A DNA stretch of 44,861 nt, taken from the NCBI GenBank assembly GCA_910576335.1, contig CAJTIU010000036.1:1-44861 (forward strand), given 5' to 3'. Positions 8,803 through 18,952 of the stretch are shown here, piece after piece. Each line of letters opens with the position of its first letter. Within the stretch, counting starts at the first letter, position 1. The notes beneath the pieces are model-generated. The model worked only from the letters and a program-made list of their open reading frames with translations. It did no database searches and was not told where the DNA came from. The DNA is from Lachnospiraceae bacterium. GTDB taxonomy: Bacteria; Bacillota; Clostridia; Lachnospirales; Lachnospiraceae. Position numbers and translations under genes: made by a program.

Positions 8803-9009
8803 ATGGCTGTAAACCAGAAAGCGGTCAAAGTATTAAATAAAGTCTTTGAAGCAGGCTTTACCGATGAAAAGGCGATTGCCGCCATGACAATGGACGACAT
8901 CCTCTCCATGCAGGGAATCACGGTGGCGGACATCACGCTCATCAATGAGCTGCAAAAAAGCATCAAAGGGAACAAGGTCATCTCATTTCTGGGAGGTGGC
9001 ACGGAGTGA
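8803..9009 (+). CDS. Small conserved ICE protein with helical repeats
   Basis: 68 residues, start ATG 8803 after AGGAGGGATATGGA. The sequence is mostly helical (AVKVLNKVFEAGFTDEKAIAAMTMDDILSMQGITVADITLINELQKSIKGN), with a T-D-E-K-A-I-x-A-M pattern reminiscent of UBA or helix-hairpin-helix folds. Its stop overlaps the GTG start of the next gene. No function can be assigned. Confidence 0.6.
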   Translation: MAVNQKAVKVLNKVFEAGFTDEKAIAAMTMDDILSMQGITVADITLINELQKSIKGNKVISFLGGGTE

Positions 9010-9230
9010 ACGCAGCACAGCAGGTTTGCATGACGGACAGCGTAGGAAAGGCACTTTTCTCTGTCCACGATGGCGGAGTCATCCGTATGCTTTACGGGAA
9101 CGGGGAGGATTATTTTGCCGTTTGCCATTATTTAGATGAATCCTATGCAGAGATTGATGGCGTAAGGTATGCCGTTCGGGAGTTTGCACGGAGGATGGAA
9201 CAAAACAAAATCAGCTATACCCCTGCCTAA
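9006..9230 (+). CDS. Single-module LPD28-like protein
   Basis: 74 residues from a GTG that overlaps the upstream stop (GTGA), with GGAGGTGGCACGGA just before it. It is essentially one copy of the module at the C-terminus of the 8095 protein (IRMLYGNGEDYFAVCHYLDE, then EFARRMEQNKISYTP). Such stand-alone copies often sit next to giant ICE helicase/methylase genes and may mediate contacts with them (inference). Confidence 0.6.
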   Translation: MNAAQQVCMTDSVGKALFSVHDGGVIRMLYGNGEDYFAVCHYLDESYAEIDGVRYAVREFARRMEQNKISYTPA

Positions 9231-9266
9231 AGGCGGGGCATGGATAAGAGGAGGATTGATATTTTT

Positions 9267-9305
9267 ATGGAACAGACTGTTTTATCGGGCGGTGGTAGGA
9301 AGTGA
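9267..9305 (+). CDS. Possible 12-residue coupling peptide
   Basis: ATG 9267 follows a clear AGAGGAGG site and codes MEQTVLSGGGRK. Its TGA (9303-9305) overlaps the GTG start of the next gene at 9302, whose own ribosome site is weak. It may serve only to bring ribosomes to that start. A longer version from ATG 9240 is also open. Expression is unproven. Confidence 0.3.
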   Translation: MEQTVLSGGGRK

Positions 9306-9760
9306 GTACCGAGCTTATCAATCGCATCACGGTAAAGAAAAACGGTGTGTATGTATCTTCCCACAGCTCCAACGACACTTCCCCGTACCATTCATGGAGG
9401 TGCAAGGGGCTGTCAGAAATCTACGATGCCGAGGGGCAGAAAGGGCTTGACCGTGAGGTTATCCGTATGCTCTATGAGTATGCCGAGCTTCGTGGCTCTC
9501 ATAAGAGCCTTGCCCGTTACCGTTACGCAAAGGATACCCCCGCCGCCCGTGCCATCTATCAGAAATATATGGATAAGATAGACGACCGCTATGGGCAGAT
9601 GGACGAAGCCGACCAGAAAAGCGTCTGGTACAAGCCCACGGAAAAGGCAAAGGAATACCGAGCTTATGAGCGTGAGATGCGGGAAAAAATGTATTCCGAA
9701 ATCGCCGAAAGATGCGGGGAATACGACAGGAAGCAGAAAAACAAAGATTTGGAACGATAA
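9302..9760 (+). CDS. Conserved ICE protein upstream of the helicase
   Basis: 152 residues, GTG start coupled to the preceding peptide. The N-terminus looks beta-rich (ELINRITVKKNGVYVSSHSS); the remainder is charged and helical (EVIRMLYEYAELRGSHKSLARY, then KAKEYRAYEREMREKMYSEIAERCGEY), suggesting a coiled or extended helical form. No catalytic motif. Fourteen bases separate it from the helicase start, which has its own AAGGAGGTG site. Confidence 0.6.
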   Translation: MSTELINRITVKKNGVYVSSHSSNDTSPYHSWRCKGLSEIYDAEGQKGLDREVIRMLYEYAELRGSHKSLARYRYAKDTPAARAIYQKYMDKIDDRYGQMDEADQKSVWYKPTEKAKEYRAYEREMREKMYSEIAERCGEYDRKQKNKDLER

Positions 9761-10612
9761 GGAGGTGTGAGCCTATGGCTGCAAAATATCAGCTTATCAC
9801 GGAGCTGTACCGCCGCACGGGGAGGGACGTCACGAGAAACCCGCAGGCGTGGCAGGGCTTTTTATCTTCTGCCTGCCATAATTACAAGTGCCGCTTTGAC
9901 GAGCAGCTCTTAATCTACGCCCAACGCCCAGACGCTACCGCCGTTGCCGAGATTGGCACATGGAACAGGCTCTTTAAGCGTTGGGTGAACAAGGACAGCA
10001 GGGGCATTGCGGTCTTTGACCCGAAAGGACGCAGGAACACGCTGAAATATTATTTTGACGTTTCCGACACCCATGAGGGCTACTATGGCAGCCGACCCGT
10101 CCCGATATGGCAGATGGATAAGCGGTACGAGCAGCCCGTCATGGAACGGCTTGCGGACAGGTTCGGCGGCACGGAGGGCGGCGACCTTGCCACGTTTTTA
10201 ATGGGGACGGCGGAGAACGCCGTGGAGGATAATTTACCCGATTACCTCTCACAGTTAAAGGACTGTACGAAAGACAGCTTTTTAGAGGAACTGGATGATT
10301 TTAATATAGAAGTGATTTATAAGCGTCTGGCGGCGAACAGCGTCGCCTATATGCTTTTGAGCCGCTGCGGACTGGATGCGGACGGTTATTTTGAGCGTGA
10401 GGATTTTGCTGACATTACGAATTTCAACACGCCCGCCACCCTTAATGCCATCGGCATCGCTGCAAGCGACATTTCCGAGATGGCATTGCGGGAAATCTCT
10501 GCGGCAGTCCGAGATGTGCAAATCGAAGCAAAACGGCAGAACCGCATATTTGCAAGGGACATCGCAAGCCAGTATGATAAGGGCAGGAAACAACCCGAAA
10601 GGAGCGAATACA

Positions 10613-10966
10613 ATGAGCGAAATCACTTATACGAAACAGGCGGATTATCTTATTCCCGACCTGACATTACCGACAGAGCCAGAGCTTCCGCTTGGCAGGT
10701 ACGCTTTGATGCACAGGGATTATCTGGAACAGCACAAGAGGGTAATTTACCTCAACCTGCTGACGTCGGGCAGTCTGAACGGACACCTCTACCAGACCGA
10801 GCAGACGGCATTGCGGAGGTTGGAGCTTCTGACGAAGCAGCTCGCAGCCGAGCAGGGAGTGACGGAGGAGCTGAAAGAGAAAGCACCGATGCAGTGGCTC
10901 GGCATGATGAACAGCATCCGCAGCCAGGCGGAGGAAGTGATACTGGAAGAACTGATTTACAATTAG
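10613..10966 (+). CDS. tnpV: TnpV-family protein encoded in another frame inside the helicase gene
   Basis: 117 residues, entirely inside the helicase gene in the +1 frame. It has its own ribosome site (AAAGGAG, seven bases before the ATG). It aligns along its length with the stand-alone TnpV at 17021: DYLIP, LPTE, HRDYLEQHK, NLLTSGSLN, GVTEELKEK, QWLGMMNSIRSQA and a final E-L-I are shared or close. The helicase frame over the same bases is Arg/Gly/Asp/Pro-rich and looks disordered, so tnpV is probably the older reading and the linker was overprinted. TnpV is common in clostridial mobile elements; its biochemical role is not established. Confidence 0.75.
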   Translation: MSEITYTKQADYLIPDLTLPTEPELPLGRYALMHRDYLEQHKRVIYLNLLTSGSLNGHLYQTEQTALRRLELLTKQLAAEQGVTEELKEKAPMQWLGMMNSIRSQAEEVILEELIYN

Positions 10967-13900
10967 AAAAATCAGAGCCAGAATCGGACAGTGGCAGACA
11001 GGAAGAAGAAACAGTTACGGCACAGACCGCAGAGCCAGAGCCTGCCGAGGGCAGCGTTGCCAATGAGGAAGAAATCAACGCTAATCTTCCAACCGTAGAT
11101 GAACAGATAGAAATGATTGCTGAAGCAGAGGACGAAAAATCCTCTGCTTTTGCCGTTTCACAGGAGGATATAGACAGCGTACTCACAGCGGGCAGCAGCA
11201 TTCAAAATGGCAAGTACCGCATCTACCGCCAGTTCCAGAAGCAGGAGGATAAAAGGAGCAATATTGAGTTCCTTCGGGATGAATACGGCACGGGCGGCGG
11301 CACATACACCTATCCAGATGGGACAAACGGTCACGAGTGGCATGACGGAAAAGGAATCGCCATTGAAAAGCAAGGTTCCTATACCGCCCCAGATTTGCTT
11401 TTAAGCTGGTCTAAGGTGGAGAAATGCCTGCGTGAGCTGATTAGGGATGACCGCTACCTCAATGCAAAAGAGAAAGAACATTATGCGGATTATCTGGAAA
11501 GCGTGTCTGCCCCGCAGTATGAAATCGACACCCAGAGGAAGTTAAAAAGGCAGCGGTTTATCGAAGAAAAGAGGGAACTGCCGCCTGCCGACAAGAGGGA
11601 TACGCTTTCTCTGCGGCTCTCTGATTTTATCCGTGACTTGGACGGCTATGAGAAAGCCCTGCTTGAAAATGTGGGGCGTGGCGACCTTGCCGATGTGACC
11701 GAGGGACAGATGGAGCAGTTTTTCTCCGACCCCGCCACCGTGCAGCAGCTCCTTGATTTCCTTAAACTGGTGCAGGGGCAGACCACAAGCGTTTACAGCC
11801 GCAGCAATGCGTGGCGTTTTTCGCAGGAGCTTACGGAGCTGTACCCTCTCCGTTACGTTTATCACGAGGGCGATGAGGTATATATTGGTGCGGATAAATA
11901 TGAGGTCACAGCCTTTGATGAAAACGCCGTGTCTTTGCGTAATGCGGAGTTCCCATTGTTTGGAAAGGAGTTCAGCAGAGCTGATTTTGAAGAAAAGCTA
12001 AAGGAGAACCCTGCGAATGACCATCTGAAAACGGTCATTACCGAGAGCCAGAAAACAGAAACACTTGACGAGGAAAAGCCCGACAGTATTACCCTATCTA
12101 TCGGATTTTCCGAGCATCCCGCCTTTTATGACAGGGAGCTGAACGACCGATTTACGGAGCTTAGCTTTGCACTTGGGAATAAGCTGCTTGGCGTTCTGGA
12201 CGAAAAACAGCACCGTGAACGGCAGGACGAGAGCAAACAGGTCGGTTGGTATAAAAAGACCGACTTTGAAATCCATGCCGTTATCGGCGGTGAGGAATTT
12301 AACTACGAGGGGCGGTTTGACATTGGCGACGGTGAGGGGGATTTAATTGCCCATATCCGAAATTTCTATGAATATTCCCTCTCTCCCGACTGCCCGTTTG
12401 TCCCAGAATGGAAACGGCAGGGCGAAGATTATTACCGTGAGCAGATGGAAACGTTGCGTTTTGGGCAGGATGTGTTTATCCCGTTTTTGGAGCAGCATAC
12501 CGAGCTGACATCAGAGGATGAAAAGCTCCTTGCTAAGATTTTGGCTACTGAATCTGACTGGAACAGGAAAAGTGAGGATAAGGAACAGTCCGAAGAAATA
12601 GAAAATACCGAGGAACAGCCTGCCGCCCATGAAATGCCTGCGGAGGTTGAAAAAGCTGCAAAGGAACAGGAAACCGAGCCGCCGCAAGAACGGTTTGAGG
12701 TCACAATGACTTCCGATGCTTTCCCAGACCCTGAAGATGCTTATGCCATCTGGGACAACCGCCGTGAGGATTATTATATTGACGGGGACGGCATGGTGCT
12801 GACCTACCCTGCCGAGGAAGAAGCACAAAAAGGTCTGGAAAAAGTCAGAAAAGCCGTTACGGATAAGGATATTGAGGATAATTCTGACCTTATAGGCAAA
12901 GAGCTTGTGATTGACAACCGCCGTTATCTTATTGAGAGCATCGGGAAAATCAGCGGCGACGTTTCCATGCGTGACATCACTTTCCAGAACAGCATGGGAT
13001 TTCCGATAAACCGTGTGGAGAAAATCAGCTATGTCCGCAGGCTCCTGGAGCAGGCACAGAAAGAAGTACCACCCGAAGAAAAGACGGATATTCCTGCAAA
13101 ACCAACTGTCCCTGCTGTTTCTGATGACCGCTACAATTATCATATTACTGATGATGCTTTAGGCGTTGGCGGTGCAAAAGAAAAGTTCCGAAATAATATG
13201 TCCGCAATAAGGCTTCTCCACAACCTTCAGATAGAAAACCGCCTTGCCACGCCCGAAGAACAGGAAACCCTTGCAAAATATGTCGGGTGGGGCGGTCTGT
13301 CGATGGCGTTTGACAGTAATAATGCGGTATGGGAGAACGAATATAAAGAATTAAAATCAGCACTCTCCGATGAGGAATACCATGCCGCTATGGAATCTAC
13401 GCTGACCGCATTTTATACGCCGCCCGTTGTCATCAAGGCAATGTATGAAGCACTTGACCGTCTGGGATTTTCGCAGGGGAATATTTTAGAGCCGTCCTGC
13501 GGCACGGGGAATTTCTTAGGGCTTCTACCCGACAGCATGGAAAAATCAAAGCTGCACGGCATTGAGATTGACCCAATATCTGGCAGGATTGCAAAGCAGC
13601 TCTACCAGAAAGCCAGTATCGCCATTGAGGGATTTGAGGACACTAAGCTCCCAGACAACCATTTTGACGTGGTGCTTGGCAACATCCCGTTTGGGGAGTT
13701 CAAAGTCAATGACAGCCGCTACAATGCCCAGAAGTTTTTAATCCATGATTATTTTATTGCAAAAGCACTTGATAAAGTGCGGGCAGGCGGCGTTGTGATG
13801 TTTATTACCTCTAAGGGTACGATGGACAAGGCAAGCCCAGAGGTGCGGAAGTATATCGCACAGAGAGCCGAGCTTTTAGGGGCGGTAAGGCTTCCCGACA

Positions 13901-16900
13901 ACACATTTCGGGCAAACGCAGGCACGGAGGTCACGAGCGACATCCTTATCCTGCAAAAGCGTGACAGCGTAATTGACATTGAGCCAGAGTGGGTACACCT
14001 TGACACAGATGAAAACGGCGTCACGATGAACAGCTATTTTGAATCCCACCCAGAAATGATTTTAGGCAAGATGAAGATGGAAAGCACAAGGTTCGGCATG
14101 GACAGTGCCTGCAAAGCCTATCCCGATATGCCGCTTGCGGGGCTTCTCCATGAAGCCATGCAGCGGATAGACGGCGAAATCCCAGAGATTGAAAATGAGA
14201 TTGACCGAATCTCTGACGAGCAGGATAAATCCATCCCTGCCGACCCGAACGTGCGGAACTTTTCTTTTGCCCTTGTGGATGGCAGGGTTTACTTCCGAGA
14301 GAATAACACCATGACCCCTGCAAAGGTATCCATGACCGCAGAAAACCGCATTAAGGGATTATTGGAAATCCGTGATTGCGTGAGAAGGCTCATCCAGTAC
14401 CAGACCGACGATTACCCAGAGGAAATGATACAGACCGAACAGAAAAACTTAAACCGCTTATACGATGCGTTTACAAAAAAGTACGGTCTGATTAACAGCA
14501 GGGGGAACTACCTTGCTTTTGCGGCAGATGAAAGCTACTTCCTGTTATGCTCCCTTGAAGTGCTTGACGATGAGGGGAAATTTAAAAGAAAGGCGGATAT
14601 GTTCTCAAAGAGGACGATAAAGCCCCACCATGAAGTGACCTTTGTGGAAACGGCGGGCGAAGCCCTTGCCCTCTCCATCGGGGAAAAAGCCCGTGTCGAT
14701 TTACTCTATATGGCACGGCTCACAGGCAGGACGCAGGAGGAAATCATCAATGATTTGCAGGGCGTTATCTTCAAAGTGCCATCTTCCGAGCCTGCAAGGT
14801 ATGTAACCGCAGACGAGTATTTATCGGGCAACGTGCGGGAGAAACTGAAAATCGCAGGGATAGCGGCAAAGGCAGACCCAGAGCTTGCAGTCAACGTGGC
14901 GGCTCTGGAAAAAGTCATCCCAAAGGATTTGCCCGCAAGTGAAATTTCCGTCCGTCTGGGTACAACGTGGATACCGCAGGAGGATATACAGCAGTTTATG
15001 ATGGAGCTTTTAACGCCGTCAAGCTATGCGGAGGGCAGATTGAAAGTACGCTACACGACATATAACGGCGACTGGTTCATTGAGAATAAGAGTTCCGATG
15101 TGGGAAATGTCAAGGCAGACAGCACCTACGGCACAAAGCGGGCGAGTGCCTACCGCATTATGGAGGACACGCTAAACTTGCGTGACACCCGCATCTTTGA
15201 TTATATTTATGATGAACACAACAATAAAAAAGCGGTATTAAACCATAAGGAAACCACGGCGGCACAGGCAAAGCAGGAGGTGATAAAGCAGGCGTTTGGG
15301 GACTGGATTTGGAAAGACCCAGAGAGGAGGAATAGGCTTGTACGCTACTACAATGACACATTTAACAGTATCAGACCCCGTGAATACGATGGAAGCCATA
15401 TCACGTTTGGCGGAATCAGCCCAGAGATTAAATTAAGACCGCACCAAGTCAATGCGATTGCCCATATCCTTTACGGCGGCAACACGCTCCTTGCCCATAA
15501 AGTAGGGGCGGGCAAGACCTTTGAAATGGTCGCCGCCGCACAGGAAAGCAAACGGCTCGGACTCTGCCAGAAATCCATGTTTGTCGTGCCGAACCACCTT
15601 GTCGGTCAGTGGGCGTCGGAGTACCTGCGGCTCTATCCATCTGCCAATATCCTTGTGACGACCAAGCGGGATTTTGAAACGGGAAACCGCAAGAAGTTCT
15701 GCGGCAGGATTGCGACGGGGGCGTATGATGCGGTGATTATCGGGCATAGTCAGTTCGAGAAAATCCCTATCAGTGAGGAACGACAGCGGGAACAGCTCAT
15801 GCGGCAGCTTGATGATATTGAGCGTGGCATTGACGACGTGCAGGCATCCCACGGGGAGCAGTTCACGGTCAAGCAGCTCATGAAAACGAGGAAAGCAATC
15901 AAGGCAAAGCTTGATAAACTCAACGACACCAAGCGGAAAGACAGCGTGATAAACTTTGAGGAATTGGGCATAGACAGGCTTTTTATAGATGAGAGTCATT
16001 TTTACAAGAACCTTTACCTTTACACCAAGATGCGGAACGTGGGCGGCATCGCCCAGACGGAAGCCCAGAAGTCAAGCGATTTGTTTATGAAGTGCCGCTA
16101 TCTGGACGAAATCACGGGCAACCGTGGCGTAATTTTCGCAACGGGAACGCCTATTTCAAACTCGATGGTCGAGATGTATTCCGTGCAGAGGTACTTGCAG
16201 TATGACACCCTTGCGAGGAATGGATTGCAGCATTTTGACAGTTGGGCTTCCACGTTCGGCGAAACGGTCACGGCTCTGGAACTCGCCCCAGAAGGCACGA
16301 ATTACCGAGCCAAGACGAGGTTTGCGAAGTTTTATAACCTTCCAGAATTGATGCAGATGTTCCGTGAGGTTGCGGACATCCAGACCGCCGATATGTTAAA
16401 GCTGCCCGTGCCAAAGGTCAATTACCACAATATCAAGACCAAGCCGAGCGAAATCCAGACGGAAATGGTGGCGGGGCTTGCAAAGCGGGCAGAGAAAATC
16501 CGTGCAAGACTGGTAAAGCCACAAACAGATAACATGCTCAAAGTGACAAACGACGGGCGACAGCTTGCCCTAGACCAGAGATTGATTGACCCGATGCTGC
16601 CAGACGACCCGAACAGCAAAGTCAACGCCTGCGTGGATAATATTTACCGTATCTGGGAGGAACACGCCGATACAAATGCGGCACAGCTTGTTTTTTCCGA
16701 CCTTTCGACCCCGAAGAACGACGGCACATTTAATATTTATGATGATATAAGGGAGAAGCTGATACGGCGTGGAATCCCTGCGGAGCAGGTGCGTTTTATC
16801 CACGAAGCGAATACTGATGCACAGAAAAAGGAGCTGTTCGCAAAAGTACGGAGCGGCGAGGTGCGTGTCCTCTTAGGCTCTACCCCAAAGATGGGGGCAG

Positions 16901-16950
16901 GGACAAACGTGCAGGACAGGCTAATCGCTATCCATAACTGCGACTGCCCG

Positions 16951-16975
16951 TGGCGACCCTCGGATGTAGGACGGA
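16951..16975. other. Left attachment junction of the nested element
   Basis: The host frame reads W-R-P-S-D up to the GA at 16963-16964; element DNA starts with TGTAGGACGG. The matching right junction has the same GA at 27183-27184. Large serine recombinases of the TnpX/TndX group exchange DNA at a central dinucleotide, often GA, which fits. Confidence 0.85.
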
Positions 16976-17020
16976 TTTTGCGGACATTCAAAATAAAAAA
17001 GAATGTGGAGGTAACAAACA

Positions 17021-17395
17021 ATGGCAAAATCATTATTTGAGGAACTGGGCGGGAAATACGAACGACAAGGAGATTATCTAATACCGTGTATAGTTTTACC
17101 CACCGAAGAAGAACAGACGATAGGCACATGGGGACAGCGGCATCTGGACTATCTGAAACAGTACCACAAGGTTACATATACCAATCTTCTCACAAGCGGC
17201 AGGCTCAACGCCTACCTTGCCGACATAAACAGGCAGGCACAGGAACGCTTTGAAAGGCTCATAGAAGGCATGAAACAGGCACAAGGCATAACGGAACAGC
17301 TAAAGTCAGAAAACGCCTTAGAATGGCTAGGAAGAATGAATAACATAAGGGCGTGTGCGAGGGAGATTGTAAACGAGGAAATCATTTTTGTATAA
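17021..17395 (+). CDS. tnpV: TnpV-family protein of the nested element
   Basis: 124 residues, ATG 17021 after TGGAGGTAACAAACA, 57 bases inside the left end. Motifs shared with the embedded copy at 10613 include GDYLIP, LPTEEE, HLDYLKQYH, TNLLTSGRLN, GITEQLK and EWLGRMNNIRACAREI. The first 20 bases overlap the run-off frame of the broken helicase. TnpV is found in many clostridial serine-recombinase elements; a DNA-binding or accessory recombination role is often assumed but not shown. Confidence 0.85.
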   Translation: MAKSLFEELGGKYERQGDYLIPCIVLPTEEEQTIGTWGQRHLDYLKQYHKVTYTNLLTSGRLNAYLADINRQAQERFERLIEGMKQAQGITEQLKSENALEWLGRMNNIRACAREIVNEEIIFV

Positions 17396-17399
17396 TTCA

Positions 17400-17441
17400 A
17401 GTGAAAGGTGCTTTTACGTTAAGGATAAAGCATCTTTCACT
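17400..17441. terminator. Hairpin after tnpV
   Basis: AGTGAAAGGTGCTTT (17400-17414) pairs with AAAGCATCTTTCACT (17427-17441) with one G-U pair. There is no long T run, so it may act as a weak terminator or RNA stabiliser separating tnpV from the cargo. Confidence 0.5.
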
Positions 17442-17474
17442 AATTTGTAATAAAAGGGCCGTTCATTATTCTGT

Positions 17475-17503
17475 TTGAAGTTACGAGTGATACATAGTAT
17501 AAT
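17475..17503 (+). promoter_or_regulatory. Promoter of the GntR regulator
   Basis: TTGAAG (17475-17480), a 17-base spacer and a perfect TATAAT (17498-17503). It lies 29 bases before ATG 17533, whose ribosome site is AAAGGTGG. Confidence 0.75.
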
Positions 17504-17532
17504 ATTCAGAAAAGGAAAAAGGTGGTATAACC

Positions 17533-18204
17533 ATGAAAAATAAAATGCTCTCCCAAAGTGTTGCTGATAGTATCCTATCTATGATAACCATAGAAAAGCG
17601 TTTTTCTGTTGGAGACAAACTTCCAAACGAAATAGAACTGTCGGAGGAACTTAATGTGAGCCGTACAACATTGCGGGAAGCAATACGAATATTGGTTGCT
17701 TATAATATACTGGAAATTAAACGTGGAAAAGGCACTTATGTTACAGAAAAGGTGCTTGAACAGCCACAGGATTTGGAACAGCTCTCTACGGTTAAAGTAA
17801 ATGCAAAAGATCTTTATGAAATGCGGCTGATTTTCGAGCCAGAAGCTGCTTATCTTGCGGCTGTCAGAGGAACAGATGCGGAAATAAAAAGGATACTTGA
17901 TTATGGAAAGCGGATTGAAAATGAAATTAGAAACGGAAAGGATAGAACCAAAGATGAACATTCTTTTCATAAAGCTATTGCACAGGCAACGCATAATGAG
18001 TTTATGAATAAACTTATGCCAATATTATATCAAGCCATTTCAAAGGGTGTTGTACTATCCATTCAGAGCGAAAAAGCAATTAACGACACGATAGGCGACC
18101 ATAGGATGATAATGGAATTTTTGGAGCAACGAAATGCGGAAGGGGCAAAGAATGCCATGAGGATTCATATTATGCATGCTATAAAAGAATTAGATATTGA
18201 ATAA
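17533..18204 (+). CDS. GntR/FadR-family transcriptional regulator (FCD domain)
   Basis: 223 residues. The winged helix at about 8-75 shows the GntR signature: FSVGDKLPNEIELSEELNVS then RTTLREAIRILVAYNILEIKRGKGTYV. The C-terminal FCD effector domain (about 95-220) has the usual Asp/His metal or ligand positions (EMRLIFEPEAA, DEHSFHKAIAQATHNEF, DHRMIMEFLEQRN). It has its own strong promoter and a terminator, and sits just ahead of the acetyltransferase-like operon, whose promoter it may control. AT-rich compared with the rest of the nested element. Confidence 0.88.
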   Translation: MKNKMLSQSVADSILSMITIEKRFSVGDKLPNEIELSEELNVSRTTLREAIRILVAYNILEIKRGKGTYVTEKVLEQPQDLEQLSTVKVNAKDLYEMRLIFEPEAAYLAAVRGTDAEIKRILDYGKRIENEIRNGKDRTKDEHSFHKAIAQATHNEFMNKLMPILYQAISKGVVLSIQSEKAINDTIGDHRMIMEFLEQRNAEGAKNAMRIHIMHAIKELDIE

Positions 18205-18210
18205 GAATTT

Positions 18211-18235
18211 AGCACTTGCGATAAAAGCAGGTGCT
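18211..18235 (+). terminator. Terminator of the GntR gene
   Basis: AGCACTTGC (18211-18219) pairs with GCAGGTGCT (18227-18235, one G-U), followed by ATTCTTTT. It lies six bases after the gene's stop codon. Confidence 0.75.
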
Positions 18236-18258
18236 ATTCTTTTAAACATAGACATAAT

Positions 18259-18295
18259 ACAACATATTGACATCAGACAACATATAAGGTATAAT
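18259..18295 (+). promoter_or_regulatory. Consensus promoter of the cargo operon with repeat
   Basis: TTGACA (18267-18272), 17 bases, TATAAT (18290-18295): a perfect consensus pair. ACAACATAT occurs twice, just before the -35 (18259-18267) and in the spacer (18279-18287), and TTGACATCAGACAA has partial dyad symmetry. A repressor such as the neighbouring GntR protein could bind here (inference). Confidence 0.75.
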
Positions 18296-18323
18296 ATAAA
18301 AAATTTTATAAGGAGGACGGCTT

Positions 18324-18944
18324 ATGAAGCATATTGATGTATCTACATGGAAAAGAGCCATGCATTGCGAGGTGTTTAGGAACAGCGTTCAACCACAGTA
18401 TTGCGTTACTTTTGATGTAGACATAACAAATTTTCTCTTGGGGGTAAAGAAACGGCGATTTTCATTCACATTCTCTTTTGTGTATGCAGTAACAAAATGT
18501 GCAAACGAAATTGAAGAGTTTCGCTGCCGATTTGTGGAGGGAAAGCCCGTCGTTTTTGAAACAATCAATACGTCATTTACATATCTTGATGAAACCACAG
18601 AACTTTTTAAGGTGGTTAATGTCCCTATGCAGGAAATGATTGAAGATTATGTTGCTTTAGCGAAAAAGACAGAGGAAAATCAGACAGACTATTTCGCCTC
18701 GTCAATGGCAAATGATATTTATCAGTTTTCCCCTTTTCCGTGGGTATCTTATACTCATATTTCTCATACTGAATCGGGGAAAAAAGATAATGCCACCCCA
18801 TTGTTTGATTGGGGGAAATTCTATGAAAAAGATGGAAAAATCTATCTGCCTTTTTCTGTACAAGTGCATCATTCATTTGTTGATGGCGTACATATTGGAA
18901 AACTTGCGGAAAAGTTGCAGGGTTATTTGGATAGCTTTGAGTAG
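18324..18944 (+). CDS. Chloramphenicol-acetyltransferase-like acyltransferase (CatA fold)
   Basis: 206 residues, the usual length of type A CAT subunits, start after AAGGAGGACGGCTT. The catalytic motif is present as VQVHHSFVDGVHIG (usual form QVHHAVCDGFH), with the second His as base. The segment SPFPWVSYTHIS corresponds to the serine-containing SxxPW region, and the ending matches the family (KLAEKLQGYLDSF). The N-terminus (MKHIDVSTWKRAMHCEVFR) is diverged from classical catP/catA. It may give chloramphenicol resistance or acetylate another substrate; the sequence alone does not decide. Confidence 0.82.
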   Translation: MKHIDVSTWKRAMHCEVFRNSVQPQYCVTFDVDITNFLLGVKKRRFSFTFSFVYAVTKCANEIEEFRCRFVEGKPVVFETINTSFTYLDETTELFKVVNVPMQEMIEDYVALAKKTEENQTDYFASSMANDIYQFSPFPWVSYTHISHTESGKKDNATPLFDWGKFYEKDGKIYLPFSVQVHHSFVDGVHIGKLAEKLQGYLDSFE

Positions 18945-18952
18945 GTGTTTAT

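Larger units (their letters stand above)
9775..17040 (+). pseudogene. Giant methyltransferase/SNF2 helicase, N-terminal part, interrupted
   Basis: Start ATG 9775 after AAGGAGGTGTGAGCCT. The first about 280 residues resemble the ArdC-like domain of ICE proteins (FDEQLLIYAQRPDATAVAEIGTWNRLF). Residues about 280-397 form a disordered linker written over tnpV. Around 1121 begins the methylase region: ILEPSCGTGNFLGLLP (motif I, about 1238) and VLGNIPFGEF (motif IV, about 1299). Then comes an SNF2-type motor with AHKVGAGKTFEM (Walker A, about 1907) and IDESHFYKN (motif II, about 2071). True sequence ends at WRPSD (base 16965); beyond this the frame runs about 24 foreign residues to 17040. The missing motif VI and C-terminus are at 27186-28124; joined, the protein would be about 2709 residues. 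The split form should lack helicase activity. Confidence 0.9.

Noticed and set aside
18324-18944. Naming the gene catP or catA
   Set aside because: The fold and catalytic motif are clear, but the N-terminus and core differ much from classical chloramphenicol acetyltransferases, so only a family-level call is given.
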